DNA of 64,000 bases from Neptunicoccus cionae (GCF_014643735.1 NZ_BMKA01000008.1:47239-111238); one strand, 5' to 3'; shown: positions 8,989-17,701, numbered from the stretch's first letter. Numbers and translations are program-made. The notes: a model not told the origin generated them from the sequence alone.

Positions 8989-9449
8989 GGTGTTTCCTTT
9001 TGATAATCAAGCACAAGCCGCCCTTCGAGATGATCGGCTTCATGCTGAATCACGACGGCGGCGTCGCCTTCAAACTCTTGTTGGTGCCACGCACCGCTCA
9101 CGTCTTGCCACGCGAACCTGATCTGCGCAGGGCGCGTCACCTCTATCGGCGTATCAGGGATGGACAGACATTGCTCGGCCACTGTGCGGCTGTCTGTGCC
9201 AATTGGCGTTACAAGCGGGTTAACGCATACATATGGTTTCTCTGCTCCGGCCTTCCAATCTGCATCAAATACAAATATCCGCCGAAGATCACCCACCTGT
9301 GGCGCGGCCAGCCCACGCCCTTGTGCGCCGTACATGGTGTGCAGCATATCTTGTGCCAGCCGTGCCAGCGCATCGTCAAAAACCTCTACCGCAGAACACA
9401 CCTGCCGCAACACGGGATCAGGATGCATTACGATCGGTAAAAGCTTCAT
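8985..9449 (-). CDS. Peptide deformylase, second copy
   Basis: 154 aa deformylase paralog. Motif 1 GRGLAAPQVG (44-53), motif 2 EQCLS (92-96) and motif 3 HEADH (136-140) keep the Cys and two His metal ligands and the catalytic Glu. The motif 2 Gly is replaced by Gln, a change also seen in some non-canonical deformylases. It lacks the basic C-terminal helix found in the first copy. Overlaps of 4 bases on both sides tie it to its neighbours. It is probably active, but its substrate range may differ from the housekeeping enzyme. Confidence 0.88.
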   Translation of the reverse strand: MKLLPIVMHPDPVLRQVCSAVEVFDDALARLAQDMLHTMYGAQGRGLAAPQVGDLRRIFVFDADWKAGAEKPYVCVNPLVTPIGTDSRTVAEQCLSIPDTPIEVTRPAQIRFAWQDVSGAWHQQEFEGDAAVVIQHEADHLEGRLVLDYQKETP

Positions 9450-9964
9450 CCGCGCGCCCGCTCTTTTTTCAGCTTCAGCATTTTCTTGGTGATCATCGAA
9501 CGCTTCAGCCCGCTGAGGTAATCAATAAACAGCTTGCCGTTCAGATGGTCCAACTCGTGCTGCGCGCAGGTCGCCCAAAGCCCGTCGAACTCCCGCTCCT
9601 GCTGCTCGCCCTCTATGTTCAGGAACTGCAACACCGCACGGGCGGGGCGTTCCACATCTTCGTACATCTCGGGGATGGACAGGCAGCCCTCGTTATAGAC
9701 GCTGGTTTCGTCACTGGTCCAGACCACCGCCGGATTGATCAGCACCATCGGCTCGGACTCTTCGTCCTTTCCGGTGCAATCCATCACGAACAGCCGGTGG
9801 AGCGACCCCACCTGCGGCGCGGCGAGTCCGACGCCAGGGGCATCATACATGGTTTCCAGCATATCGCGGGCCAGCGCCTGCACCTCTGGCGTGACCGCCT
9901 CGACAGCGGGGCAGACCTTCTTGAGGAGCGGATCGGGGTGTATCAGGATTTCTTTTACAGACAT
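9446..9964 (-). CDS. def: Peptide deformylase, canonical copy
   Basis: 172 aa from ATG 9964 (an in-frame ATG three codons upstream at 9973 is also possible; 9964 matches the usual family start MSVKEILIHPDP). It removes the formyl group from nascent proteins at the ribosome exit. All three motifs are canonical: GVGLAAPQVG, EGCLSIPEMY and HELDHLNG, giving the Cys-His-His metal site and catalytic Glu. The C-terminus ends in a Lys-rich helix (MITKKMLKLKKER) of the kind that docks on the ribosome. It is the first gene of the def-def-def-fmt operon and the most likely essential copy. Confidence 0.96.
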   Translation of the reverse strand: MSVKEILIHPDPLLKKVCPAVEAVTPEVQALARDMLETMYDAPGVGLAAPQVGSLHRLFVMDCTGKDEESEPMVLINPAVVWTSDETSVYNEGCLSIPEMYEDVERPARAVLQFLNIEGEQQEREFDGLWATCAQHELDHLNGKLFIDYLSGLKRSMITKKMLKLKKERARG

Positions 9965-10076
9965 GCCCGCCATTTAGGATAATCCCCGCGTCCATGCAAG
10001 CGCCTGCAAAAACCGCTTGCACCCGCGCGCCCAAATCGTAGCATTCGTCAAACGCCAATACAGGATGACCGAATAC

Positions 10077-11249
10077 ATGAGCTTTGACGATATTATCGAC
10101 CGCACCGGCACCAAATGCGCGAAATGGGATGCTGTGGAATCCATTTACGGGGTCTCCCCAAACGACGGCCTGCCCATGTGGGTGGCGGATATGGATTTCC
10201 GCTCGCCTGACTGCATCATAAAGGCTGCTCAGAAGCTGGTGGACCACGGGGTGTTCGGCTATCAGTCCGATTACTCCGACTATCACAACGCAATCATCTG
10301 GTGGATGAAGAATCGCCACGGCTGGGACGTAAAGGCGGAAGAAATCTTCACGACCTTCGGGCTCGTGAATGCTGTGGGCATGTGTCTGCTCGCCTACACC
10401 CAACCGGAAGACGAGATCGTTCTCTTCACCCCTGTCTATCACGCCTTTGCCAAGGTCATTAAAAACGCAGGCCGCAAGGTGAAGGAATGCCAGCTGGTAG
10501 AACAGAACGGTTCTTACGAAATGGACTTCGCCGCCTATGAAGCCCAGATGACCGGCGCGGAAACGATGCTGATCCTGTGCTCCCCCCACAACCCGAGCGG
10601 CCGTGTCTGGAGCAAGGAAGACCTGCAAAACATCGCAGATTTTGCCAAGCGTCACGATTTGCTGATCGTATCCGACGAGATCCACAATGACATCGTCTAT
10701 CCGGGTCACACCCACCTGCCGATGCCCGTGGCCGTGCCAGACTGCATCGAGCGCCTGATCATGCTGACGGCCCCGTCCAAAACATTCAATGTTGCGGGCA
10801 ACCATGCAGGCAACGTCATCATCCACGATCCCGAACTGCGGGCAAAATTCTCCGCAGCTATGATGGGGCTCGGCGTATCTCCCACCATCTTTGGCACCGC
10901 AATGACAACCGCCGCCTATTCCCCCGAAGGGGCTGCATGGGTGGACAAACTTGTCGCTTATCTCGAAGAAAACGCCCGTGTTTTTGACGAAGGCATCAAC
11001 AGCATTCCGGGCCTGACTTCAATGCCGCTGCAAGGCACCTACCTCGCATGGGTCGATTTCGCCAATACCGGCATGGACATGGCCGAAGTGAAAGACCGCG
11101 TCCACAAGTCAGCCAAAATCGCCCCGAATGACGGCATTACCTTTGGCTCAGGTGGTGAAACCTTCCTGCGCTTCAATCTCGGCACCCCGCGCGCCAATGT
11201 AGAAGAAGCCATATCCCGCATGAAAGAGGCTTTCGCCGATTTGCAATAA
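10077..11249 (+). CDS. PatB/MalY family PLP-dependent C-S lyase (cystathionine beta-lyase type)
   Basis: 390 aa fold-type I PLP enzyme. PatB/MalY members cleave cystathionine or other cysteine S-conjugates to ammonia, pyruvate and a thiol. The start MSFDDIIDRTGTKCAKWD matches the family N-terminus; an ATG at 10065 and a TTG at 10017 are open upstream alternatives, and AGGA at 10062-10065 suits 10077 best. Visible blocks are LPMWVADMDF, the substrate-side CSPHNPSGRVW, SDEIHNDIVYPG, and the PLP-Lys region TAPSKTFNVAGNHAGN. It is followed by a large stem-loop before mcl1. The substrate is not evident. Confidence 0.88.
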   Translation: MSFDDIIDRTGTKCAKWDAVESIYGVSPNDGLPMWVADMDFRSPDCIIKAAQKLVDHGVFGYQSDYSDYHNAIIWWMKNRHGWDVKAEEIFTTFGLVNAVGMCLLAYTQPEDEIVLFTPVYHAFAKVIKNAGRKVKECQLVEQNGSYEMDFAAYEAQMTGAETMLILCSPHNPSGRVWSKEDLQNIADFAKRHDLLIVSDEIHNDIVYPGHTHLPMPVAVPDCIERLIMLTAPSKTFNVAGNHAGNVIIHDPELRAKFSAAMMGLGVSPTIFGTAMTTAAYSPEGAAWVDKLVAYLEENARVFDEGINSIPGLTSMPLQGTYLAWVDFANTGMDMAEVKDRVHKSAKIAPNDGITFGSGGETFLRFNLGTPRANVEEAISRMKEAFADLQ

Positions 11250-11260
11250 CACCGGCTCCG

Positions 11261-11282
11261 GCTCTTTTTGGTAGAAATATCC
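11261..11282 (-). repeat. Dispersed 22-base intergenic motif, family B
   Basis: On the minus strand it reads GGATATTT, six bases, then CCAAAAAGAGC when aligned with two further copies at 26112-26133 and 26155-26176. All copies are in intergenic DNA beyond gene 3' ends. Function unknown. Confidence 0.6.
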
Positions 11283-11286
11283 ACTC

Positions 11287-11341
11287 CTGCGCTGCGGCTG
11301 GACGCTTTACTCACAAAGCGCATGCAAATGCCGCAGCGCAG
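11287..11341. terminator. Large nested stem-loop between malY-like gene and mcl1
   Basis: A perfect 12-bp outer stem (CTGCGCTGCGGC with GCCGCAGCGCAG) encloses an inner CGCTTT/AAAGCG stem. There is no T-run, so it may be a terminator without a tail, an mRNA 3' stabiliser or part of the mcl1 leader. Confidence 0.5.
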
Positions 11342-11419
11342 CACTTGCGGGGCATCGCGCAATAATCTACCAATCAGCCAACCGGAATCGAAACATCATT
11401 ACCCAAAGGATGCAACCTC

Positions 11420-12391
11420 ATGAGCTTTAAAGTCCAACCAGCCCCACCAGCCCGCCCGAACCGCTGCCAGCTTTTCGCACCGGGCTCCCGTCCTGCGATC
11501 TTTGAAAAGGCGGCCGCTTCGGATGCGGATGTGATCAATCTGGATCTGGAAGACAGCGTTTCTCCAGCAGATAAGGCAGAGGCGCGCAAGAATGTGATCG
11601 AGGCGATCAACACGATTGACTGGGGCAACAAAACCCTCTCCATTCGCATTAACGGTTTGGATACTGAATTCTGGTACAAGGACGTTGTAGACATCCTTGA
11701 AAACGCTGGCGACCGGATTGACCAGATCATGATCCCCAAGGTCGGCAACGCGGGGGACATCTACGCCGTTGACGCATTGGTAACATCCGTTGAAATGGCT
11801 AAGGGCCGCAAGAAACCGATCCAGTTCGAAGTGATCATCGAAACTGCTGCCGGTCTTGCCCACGTAGAAGAAATCGCAGCTGCATCGCCCCGTATGGCCG
11901 CAATGTCATTGGGCGCTGCGGATTACGCGGCTTCTATGGGGATGCAAACCACAGGAATTGGTGGCACGCAGGAAAACTATTATATGGTGGAAAACGCCAA
12001 CGGCGATGCGTCTCGCGCAACCCATCTCGGCGATCCATGGCATGCTGTCACCGTGGCCATCGTCTCCGCTTGCCGTACCCACGGCCTGCTGCCGGTAGAC
12101 GGCCCCTTCGGTGACTTCTCCGACGAGGAAGGCTTCAACGCACAGGCCCGCCGGTCCGCAACGCTCGGCATGGTCGGTAAATGGGCAATCCACCCCAAGC
12201 AGGTTGCCCTCGCCAATGCAGTTTTCACCCCCTCCGAAGCCCAGATCACCGAGGCCCGCGAAATCCTCGTCGCGATGGAAGAAGCGGAAAAATCCGGCCA
12301 GGGCGCCGCCGTCTACAAAGGCCGGCTGGTCGACCTTGCCTCTATCCGTCAGGCACAAGTCATCGTAAAACAAGCTGAAATGATCGGCTAA
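11420..12391 (+). CDS. mcl1: L-malyl-CoA/beta-methylmalyl-CoA lyase
   Basis: 323 aa HpcH/HpaI-type aldolase of the CitE superfamily. In Rhodobacteraceae this enzyme cleaves beta-methylmalyl-CoA to glyoxylate and propionyl-CoA and interconverts malyl-CoA in the ethylmalonyl-CoA pathway of acetate assimilation. Characteristic blocks are NRCQLFAPGSRPAIFEKAA, INLDLEDSVSPADKAEARK with the acidic Mg-site residues, EVIIETAAGLAHVEEIA and MSLGAADYAASMGMQT. ATG 11420 has AAAGGA nine bases upstream. It appears to be a single transcription unit, or to read into the methyltransferase through a small hairpin. Confidence 0.93.
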   Translation: MSFKVQPAPPARPNRCQLFAPGSRPAIFEKAAASDADVINLDLEDSVSPADKAEARKNVIEAINTIDWGNKTLSIRINGLDTEFWYKDVVDILENAGDRIDQIMIPKVGNAGDIYAVDALVTSVEMAKGRKKPIQFEVIIETAAGLAHVEEIAAASPRMAAMSLGAADYAASMGMQTTGIGGTQENYYMVENANGDASRATHLGDPWHAVTVAIVSACRTHGLLPVDGPFGDFSDEEGFNAQARRSATLGMVGKWAIHPKQVALANAVFTPSEAQITEAREILVAMEEAEKSGQGAAVYKGRLVDLASIRQAQVIVKQAEMIG

Positions 12392-12398
12392 CTCACAT

Positions 12399-12423
12399 GC
12401 AGGCGGGGCACTCCCCCGCCTGC
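12399..12423 (+). terminator. GC-rich hairpin after mcl1
   Basis: GCAGGCGGGG and CCCCGCCTGC form a perfect 10-bp stem with a CACTC loop, placed 8 bases after the mcl1 stop and just upstream of the next gene's ribosome binding site. No T-run follows, so partial termination or processing is more likely than full termination. Confidence 0.5.
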
Positions 12424-12439
12424 TTCGAAAGGACAGACC

Positions 12440-13297
12440 ATGACGGACGGCCCCAACGCAGACCAAGCGGACTTCTGGACGGACGGGGCCGGACTGGACT
12501 GGATCACCTATGAGGCGCAACTGGATGCGCTGTTTGCGGGGGCGAACCGGGCTCTGTTGCAGACAGCCACACCACAAGCCGGACAAGCCGTGCTTGACAT
12601 CGGATGCGGCACCGGCGCCACCACGCGGGATTTCGCAACGGTGGTCGGCCCAAGCGGTCAGGTGCAGGGCCTTGATATCTCAACCACAATGCTCGCACAG
12701 GCTGAAAAATCCGCCACTGCGCAGGGGCTACAAAATGTAACCTTCACACGCGCGGACGCCCAGACAACCCCGCTGCCCGAAAACCGGTACGATCACGTCA
12801 TCTCGCGGTTCGGGGTGATGTTTTTCGAAAATCCAGTGGCTGCCTTTGAAAATCTCCGCAAAAGCCTCAAAGATGGCGGCCAACTTACTATGGCCTGCTG
12901 GGGACCGTTCAAGGAAAACCCCTGGTTCACCCTGCCCCGCCGCGTCGCAACCGACTTGCTCTGCAACCCGCCCCCGATGGATCCACGCGATCCCGGCCCC
13001 TTCGCCTTTGCTGATACTGATTATGTTTTCAGCATCCTGACTGATGCCGGTTTCGCCTCTCAGACCGTTACGACACAAGATATCCCCCTCACCCTGCAAG
13101 GCTCCTCCGCCGACGCCGCAGAACTGTCCTCCTACATCGGCCCCGCCAACAGCGTCATCCGCGCACAAGGCGGCACAGCCCAAGACAAAGCCGAAATCGT
13201 AAGAGCCACCAGAATCAAATTAGAAGAATACGCAGACAACGGCACCATAACCGTTCCCGCAAAAATCCACATATACACAGCTCAGAAACACAACTGA
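12440..13297 (+). CDS. Class I SAM-dependent methyltransferase
   Basis: 285 aa Rossmann-type methyltransferase. Motif I is VLDIGCGTGATTRDFA (about residues 50-65), followed by an acidic residue in the LDIS block that contacts the SAM ribose, and a post-motif region FGVMFFENPVAAFENLRKSL typical of the UbiE/Methyltransf_11 and 25 groups. ATG 12440 is preceded by AAAGGAC. The substrate cannot be inferred; the upstream mcl1 and downstream gntK give no functional link. Confidence 0.8.
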   Translation: MTDGPNADQADFWTDGAGLDWITYEAQLDALFAGANRALLQTATPQAGQAVLDIGCGTGATTRDFATVVGPSGQVQGLDISTTMLAQAEKSATAQGLQNVTFTRADAQTTPLPENRYDHVISRFGVMFFENPVAAFENLRKSLKDGGQLTMACWGPFKENPWFTLPRRVATDLLCNPPPMDPRDPGPFAFADTDYVFSILTDAGFASQTVTTQDIPLTLQGSSADAAELSSYIGPANSVIRAQGGTAQDKAEIVRATRIKLEEYADNGTITVPAKIHIYTAQKHN

Positions 13298-13302
13298 CGC
13301 TG

Positions 13303-13325
13303 GTTTCAATGTTCCCCAAATACTC
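13303..13325 (-). repeat. Dispersed 23-base intergenic motif, family A
   Basis: The plus strand carries TTTCAATGTTC, then CCCAAATACTC. Near-identical 23-base copies lie at 21373-21395 and 40341-40363. Here it lies between convergent genes, 89 bases beyond the gntK stop. Confidence 0.65.
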
Positions 13326-13413
13326 CCGTCGGAGGTAAAACATCCTTCGTATCAGCGGACCAAAGTGGATTTGGCTGGGTTCGCCCCTGCGCCGATTGAT
13401 ACAACACTCTGTG

Positions 13414-13917
13414 TCAGATCGGTTCTTTCTTAAGATGCGCGACCAATTCATTCACAATCGCGGGCGGCGTCTGATCTATTTTTACGCGCGTTCCCGTCTC
13501 GTCGGATTCCAGTGGTTCGAGTGCCGCAAACTGACTGTCTAACAGCTTTGTCGGCATAAAATGGTCCCGCCGCCCCCCCAATCGATCCGCTATAACAGTT
13601 TGGGTTCCGTCAAGGTGCAAGAACGCGACCGGCCGAGTTGCCGTGTCACGGATGGTATCGCGGTAGCTGCGTTTCAGCGCGGAGCACGCGATCACCAAGG
13701 CTCCGTCAGTTTGGGCAAAGGCACGTCCGACGGTTTCGAGCCAGGGCGTGCGATCTGCGTCGGTCAACGCAATGCCCGCCGCCATTTTTGAAATGTTATC
13801 CTGAGGATGCAGATCATCGGCATCCACAAAACGCGCATCAATCTGCGCGGCAAGCGTTGTGCCGATAGACGACTTCCCACAGCCAGACACCCCCATGATC
13901 ACAAAGCAATCTATCAT
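13414..13917 (-). CDS. gntK: Gluconokinase
   Basis: 167 aa when started at ATG 13917; a longer open frame exists but its upstream part is noncoding or belongs to a gene remnant in another frame. It phosphorylates D-gluconate to 6-phosphogluconate with ATP. The P-loop is GVSGCGKSSIG near the N-terminus, followed by the family blocks DADDLHPQDNISKM, LTDADRTPWL, VIACSALKRSYRD and FLHLDGTQ. The start overlaps the stop of a 29-codon stump of a gluconate 5-dehydrogenase (ATGA), so its translation is probably coupled to that leader. A LacI-type operator lies 131 bases upstream of the start. Confidence 0.95.
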   Translation of the reverse strand: MIDCFVIMGVSGCGKSSIGTTLAAQIDARFVDADDLHPQDNISKMAAGIALTDADRTPWLETVGRAFAQTDGALVIACSALKRSYRDTIRDTATRPVAFLHLDGTQTVIADRLGGRRDHFMPTKLLDSQFAALEPLESDETGTRVKIDQTPPAIVNELVAHLKKEPI

Positions 13918-14003
13918 CGCACTGCCACGGCGCGGCCAACTGCCTGTGGAGACCCGTTTATCAAGGCTCGCTTTCCAGTCAAATCGAATACTTTCAGGCG
14001 CAT
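13914..14003 (-). pseudogene. N-terminal stump of a gluconate 5-dehydrogenase-like SDR
   Basis: 29 codons: MRLKVFDLTGKRALINGSP, QAVGRAVAVR, then TGA. This is the nucleotide-binding start of an IdnO/Gno-type short-chain dehydrogenase (compare the usual LTGKRALVTGSSQGIG), cut off after the first glycine-rich turn. Its stop overlaps the gntK start. The simplest reading is that a deletion removed the rest of an idnO-like gene and joined its promoter and start to gntK. Confidence 0.7.
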
Positions 14004-14048
14004 GACGTGGCTCCTTGGGTGATGAGATTGCAAACGATTGCTTGAGTT

Positions 14049-14064
14049 TTGTTATCGATAACAA
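14049..14064. promoter_or_regulatory. LacI-family (GntR/IdnR-like) operator upstream of gntK
   Basis: Perfect 16-base palindrome TTGTTATCGATAACAA with the central CG typical of LacI-family operators and close to the enteric GntR/IdnR sites. It lies 46 bases upstream of the dehydrogenase stump and so in promoter range for gntK. No LacI regulator gene is present in the window. Confidence 0.75.
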
Positions 14065-14368
14065 GTGCTGTCAATGCAAGATACAGTCTGCAACTTTTCC
14101 CTGACGCCGATGGATTGCGGCTGTTCAGTTGTTCGCCCGCCCCTTGCCGGTTCGCCCCCCTTGCTGTGGCACCCGCAGCGAATGGACACGACACGCCCTT
14201 GGTGCAGACCAGAGCGGTAAAACACTGGAGAAATTACCGTTTCCGCCTGTCTAGAAGGGAAGCAGTCCGATTAATGACGCGCAGAGATCAGCGGCAGCAC
14301 CCCATTGCAATTCTGCGCCAGCGCAGCCATATAATGCCAATCTAAAAACAACGCTGACGCGGGTGACA
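14065..14368. other. Intergenic region between gntK operator and accA
   Basis: 304 bases. Open frames on both strands cross it but show no family resemblance and no good ribosome binding sites. It must hold the divergent promoters for gntK and accA; I cannot place them securely. Confidence 0.5.
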
Positions 14369-15328
14369 ATGCAAAACTACCTTGAGTTTGAAAAGCCTCT
14401 GGCCGAGATTGAAGGCAAAGCCGAAGAACTGCGTGCTATGGCGCGCCAGAACCCTGAAATGGACGTGGAAAAAGAGGCTCAGGCGCTCGACAAAAAGGCG
14501 CAGGATTTGCTGGTGGATCTTTACCAAAAGCTTACTCCTTGGCGCAAATGTCAGGTGGCCCGCCATCCCGACCGACCCCAGTGCAGCGATTATATCGAGG
14601 CTATTTTCACGGAATACACGCCACTCGCCGGTGATCGCAACTTTGCTGATGACTATGCGGTGATGGGCGGCCTCGCCCGCCTCAACGACAAACCTGTGAT
14701 GGTGATCGGCCATGAAAAAGGCAAAGACACCAAATCCCGCATCCACCACAATTTCGGCATGGCCCGGCCCGAAGGCTATCGCAAGGCGATCCGGCTGATG
14801 GATATGGCCAACCGCTTCGGCCTGCCGGTAATTACGCTGGTGGACACGCAGGGTGCCTATCCCGGTAAGGGTGCCGAAGAGCGAGGCCAGTCCGAAGCAA
14901 TCGCGCGTTCGACGGAAAAGTGTCTCTCGCTAGGTGTGCCGCTGATTTCTGTAATCATCGGTGAAGGCGGCTCCGGCGGTGCGGTGGCATTTGCGACGGC
15001 TGACAAGCTCGCCATGCTGGAGCATTCGGTTTATTCTGTGATCTCCCCCGAGGGCTGTGCCTCTATCCTTTGGAAAGATGCCGGTAAAATGCGCGAAGCC
15101 GCAGAGGCGCTGCGTCTGACAGCGCAGGACCTTAAGGAACTGGGCATCGCAGATGAGGTAATTCCCGAACCCATCGGCGGTGCGCAACGCAATACCGAAG
15201 ACACAATTAACAATGTGAAATCAGCTTTGGGCGAAATGCTCGGTCAGCTTGAAAAGAAAAAGCCGGATGCACTGCGCAAAGGTCGTCGCAAGAAATATCT
15301 GGACATGGGATCAAAGTCGCTGGTCTAA
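14369..15328 (+). CDS. accA: Acetyl-CoA carboxylase carboxyltransferase subunit alpha
   Basis: 319 aa, the normal length. With AccD it transfers the carboxyl group from biotin to acetyl-CoA, making malonyl-CoA for fatty acid synthesis. It starts [20 protein letters not shown]; a GTG two codons upstream (14363) is possible. Conserved blocks are [55 protein letters not shown], the oxyanion-hole-forming [15 protein letters not shown] and the C-terminal [13 protein letters not shown]. It stands alone, ending shortly before a convergent gene. Confidence 0.97.
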   Translation: MQNYLEFEKPLAEIEGKAEELRAMARQNPEMDVEKEAQALDKKAQDLLVDLYQKLTPWRKCQVARHPDRPQCSDYIEAIFTEYTPLAGDRNFADDYAVMGGLARLNDKPVMVIGHEKGKDTKSRIHHNFGMARPEGYRKAIRLMDMANRFGLPVITLVDTQGAYPGKGAEERGQSEAIARSTEKCLSLGVPLISVIIGEGGSGGAVAFATADKLAMLEHSVYSVISPEGCASILWKDAGKMREAAEALRLTAQDLKELGIADEVIPEPIGGAQRNTEDTINNVKSALGEMLGQLEKKKPDALRKGRRKKYLDMGSKSLV

Positions 15329-15347
15329 GCGGCGATTGACCGGATAA

Positions 15348-15368
15348 CGGCGGGGTTCATCCCCGCCG
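15348..15368. terminator. Bidirectional hairpin between accA and the convergent gene
   Basis: CGGCGGGG and CCCCGCCG form an 8-bp stem with a TTCAT loop, 20 bases after the accA stop and overlapping the last codons of the convergent minus-strand gene. Confidence 0.5.
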
Positions 15369-16910
15369 GATCACACCTGTCACCGCCGCTGCGCCCAGCG
15401 CGGTAATCACCCAACCGGTGATTTTGGCGACCCAACGGATCCACCAGCCGTGCCACCCCCAAGGGCTGCGCGAAGTGGACGGCCCCCAAGCATCCTCCTG
15501 CCCGAGATTAACAATCGGCACCAGTAAATCGGCCGCATAGGCATAGGGCTGGAAGGTTTCGTAATCTTGACCCGCTCGTCCCCGTGCTGCCCAGAAGGCA
15601 CCGGGATTGTCGGGATGGTCCTGTGTCGCAGAAACCCAGCCTGCAGAGATCAGGATAGGGGCGGCGGCGGGCGTCATATCCCCTGCCTCCCATGTTTTCT
15701 GGAAGTAGAACCCCAGCCCAAGGATCAACAGCACCGCCCACAGCACCACGCGTGACGGGCGGTAGCCATAGGCGATCAGGAACCACCCCAACCCGTCCCG
15801 CACTGTCATGGCAAGCCGCATACCACCGGTCGCCACTGACCTATTGGCTGCCCGTTGCAGGCGCTCCTTTTCGATCAGCACCTTTTCGGCATCTTCGCGG
15901 TGGCCGATCCGCTCCAGCACCCGCGCAAGGTGTTCGTAGGGTTGGGCGCGAAAGTCTATCCCCTCAGGGCGTCGCGCCAGCCATTCCAGACGGATTTCTA
16001 CGGAAATGTCCGTGTGCTGGGCAAAGTCCTGATATTCAAACCCGTCGAGCCGGACCGCATGGCCCCCGCCAACGCCGCCCGGTTCGTCATTCAACCGGCG
16101 GGTTTGTGCGCCGGAGAAATTGATGATCCCGCCGGAAATCTGGTTCTGCTTGAAATAGAGCACGCCGCGAATTTCACAGCGGGTCAGGGATAAAGCGATC
16201 GAATTACTGCCCTCTGCGCCGTCCGCAATAGCTTTCCCGCCGTCATCCGCTGCTGAAATCGCTACGTTACGGCAATAAAAATCCTCTTCGATGTCGCCGT
16301 TGGACAGGATGATCGCACCATTGCTGTGCAGCTCGGTCTCATCCGTGTCGAAGGGATAATCGCCAAGATAAACCGAGCCCCCCACCCGAATAGAGTTGGC
16401 GAATAGGGCAGCCCGCCCGCCCCCGTCAATCTGCGCGTCGCAGATTTGCAGGTCTCCGGTGATTTTAGCCCCCGGCAAGGCAATCTCTCCGGTGCACACA
16501 AAACTGCTACGCAGATAAATCGAACCGTCAAACACTGCGTTGTCCGCTGCAATCCCCGGACACTGACAGCCGGAAAGAAACACACCACGCATCCGCGCGT
16601 TCACAAACACCAGCGTTTTGTCGATCACACAGCGCGACAGGCTTAGGTCATTGGCGCAATCCACGCCCTGAAAATCCAGCGTGCCGGTGATCCGCGCGCC
16701 GCGAATCCGGATGCCTTTGGCATGAGGCACCGCCGCAGGGTCCAGCTCCAGCAGGATCAGCCGGATCAGTCCGGCGCGGATTTCCACGTCTTCAGCCTCG
16801 GCCGCAGGACGCTCTCCGTCACCGATAATGACCCGCGCTCCAGTCTCGGCCTGTTCGACCAATCGTCGCTCTGCCACAAGGAGGGGTTCAAATTCGCGTA
16901 AACTCTGCAT
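15357..16910 (-). CDS. Membrane-associated protein with beta-solenoid-like repeats, function unknown
   Basis: 517 aa, no enzyme family recognised. Residues about 60-300 contain irregular repeats alternating short hydrophobic strands with Gly/Asp turns (GARITGTLDFQGVDC, GAKITGDLQICDAQIDGG, SIRVGGSVYLGDY), the look of a right-handed beta-solenoid of the pentapeptide/bactofilin kind. A charged helical segment follows (YEHLARVLERIGHREDAEKV). Two membrane segments lie near residues 388-406 and 495-514. No signal peptide is seen, so the solenoid is probably cytoplasmic and tethered by the C-terminus. It is divergent from the metallophosphoesterase with 44 bases between starts. Confidence 0.6.
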   Translation of the reverse strand: MQSLREFEPLLVAERRLVEQAETGARVIIGDGERPAAEAEDVEIRAGLIRLILLELDPAAVPHAKGIRIRGARITGTLDFQGVDCANDLSLSRCVIDKTLVFVNARMRGVFLSGCQCPGIAADNAVFDGSIYLRSSFVCTGEIALPGAKITGDLQICDAQIDGGGRAALFANSIRVGGSVYLGDYPFDTDETELHSNGAIILSNGDIEEDFYCRNVAISAADDGGKAIADGAEGSNSIALSLTRCEIRGVLYFKQNQISGGIINFSGAQTRRLNDEPGGVGGGHAVRLDGFEYQDFAQHTDISVEIRLEWLARRPEGIDFRAQPYEHLARVLERIGHREDAEKVLIEKERLQRAANRSVATGGMRLAMTVRDGLGWFLIAYGYRPSRVVLWAVLLILGLGFYFQKTWEAGDMTPAAAPILISAGWVSATQDHPDNPGAFWAARGRAGQDYETFQPYAYAADLLVPIVNLGQEDAWGPSTSRSPWGWHGWWIRWVAKITGWVITALGAAAVTGVIRRG

Positions 16911-16954
16911 ATGAAACAGCTAACACGCGCTTTACTCTTAAGGAAACCCTGCCC

Positions 16955-17701
16955 ATGTCCGATCCAGTTCTTTATGCCATTGGTGACATTCACGGCGATC
17001 TGGACCAGATGCTGATGATCCACGACCGGATTGCCCAAGACATCACGGCTAACGCTGTCGGACCCCACGAGGTGATCCACATCGGGGATCTGGTGGACCG
17101 TCGTTTTAACAGCCGTCAGGTGATTGACCATCTGATCAACGGGCAGCAGGACGGCAAGCCTTGGGTGGTTCTGAAAGGCAACCACGACCGGATGATGACG
17201 CTGTTTCTGGATAACATGGAACAAGACCCGGTCCTGCGCAAAGATCTGACGTGGCTGCATCCCCGTCTGGGCGGGCTGACCACACTGGAAAGCTATGGCA
17301 TCAGCGGGTTTGATCACACGCAAGAAAAGGAAATTCTGGCCGAGGCCCGCGCCAAAGTGCCCGCCGCCCACCGCGATTATCTCCGCGATCTGCCAGCCTC
17401 TCACGATACCCCCCGCGCATTTTTCGCCCATGCAGGGATTGAACCAAACACCCCCCTGCCCGACCAGATCGAAGATCACCTGATTTGGATTCGCGCGCCG
17501 TTTCACGATCACACCCGCCCTTACGAAAAGCTGGTGGTACACGGCCACACGCCAGTGGATATCGTCACCCATTACGGCAACCGCCTGAACATTGATACAG
17601 GGGCCGCCTATGGGCGCAAGCTGTCAGCTGTGGTGCTGGACGACAGTGGAGTGTGGGAGCTAACCGAACACGGCCGCGCCGAGGTTCACCGCGAAGGATG
17701 A
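16955..17701 (+). CDS. Metallophosphoesterase (PPP-type serine/threonine phosphatase family)
   Basis: 248 aa calcineurin-like phosphoesterase. The dinuclear metal motifs are present in order: GDIHGDLDQM (from residue 10), HIGDLVDRR (about 47), KGNHDRMM (about 77), AHAGIEPNTP and VVHGHTPVD. This order is that of bacterial PrpA/ApaH-like protein phosphatases. No membrane or signal sequence is seen. The start ATG 16955 follows AAGGAAA. Substrate unknown. The gene is followed by a strong bidirectional terminator. Confidence 0.88.
   Translation: MSDPVLYAIGDIHGDLDQMLMIHDRIAQDITANAVGPHEVIHIGDLVDRRFNSRQVIDHLINGQQDGKPWVVLKGNHDRMMTLFLDNMEQDPVLRKDLTWLHPRLGGLTTLESYGISGFDHTQEKEILAEARAKVPAAHRDYLRDLPASHDTPRAFFAHAGIEPNTPLPDQIEDHLIWIRAPFHDHTRPYEKLVVHGHTPVDIVTHYGNRLNIDTGAAYGRKLSAVVLDDSGVWELTEHGRAEVHREG

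Noticed and set aside
14049-14345. 98-codon open frame between gntK and accA
   Set aside because: Low-complexity Arg/Pro/Ser translation, starts inside the operator palindrome, no similarity.
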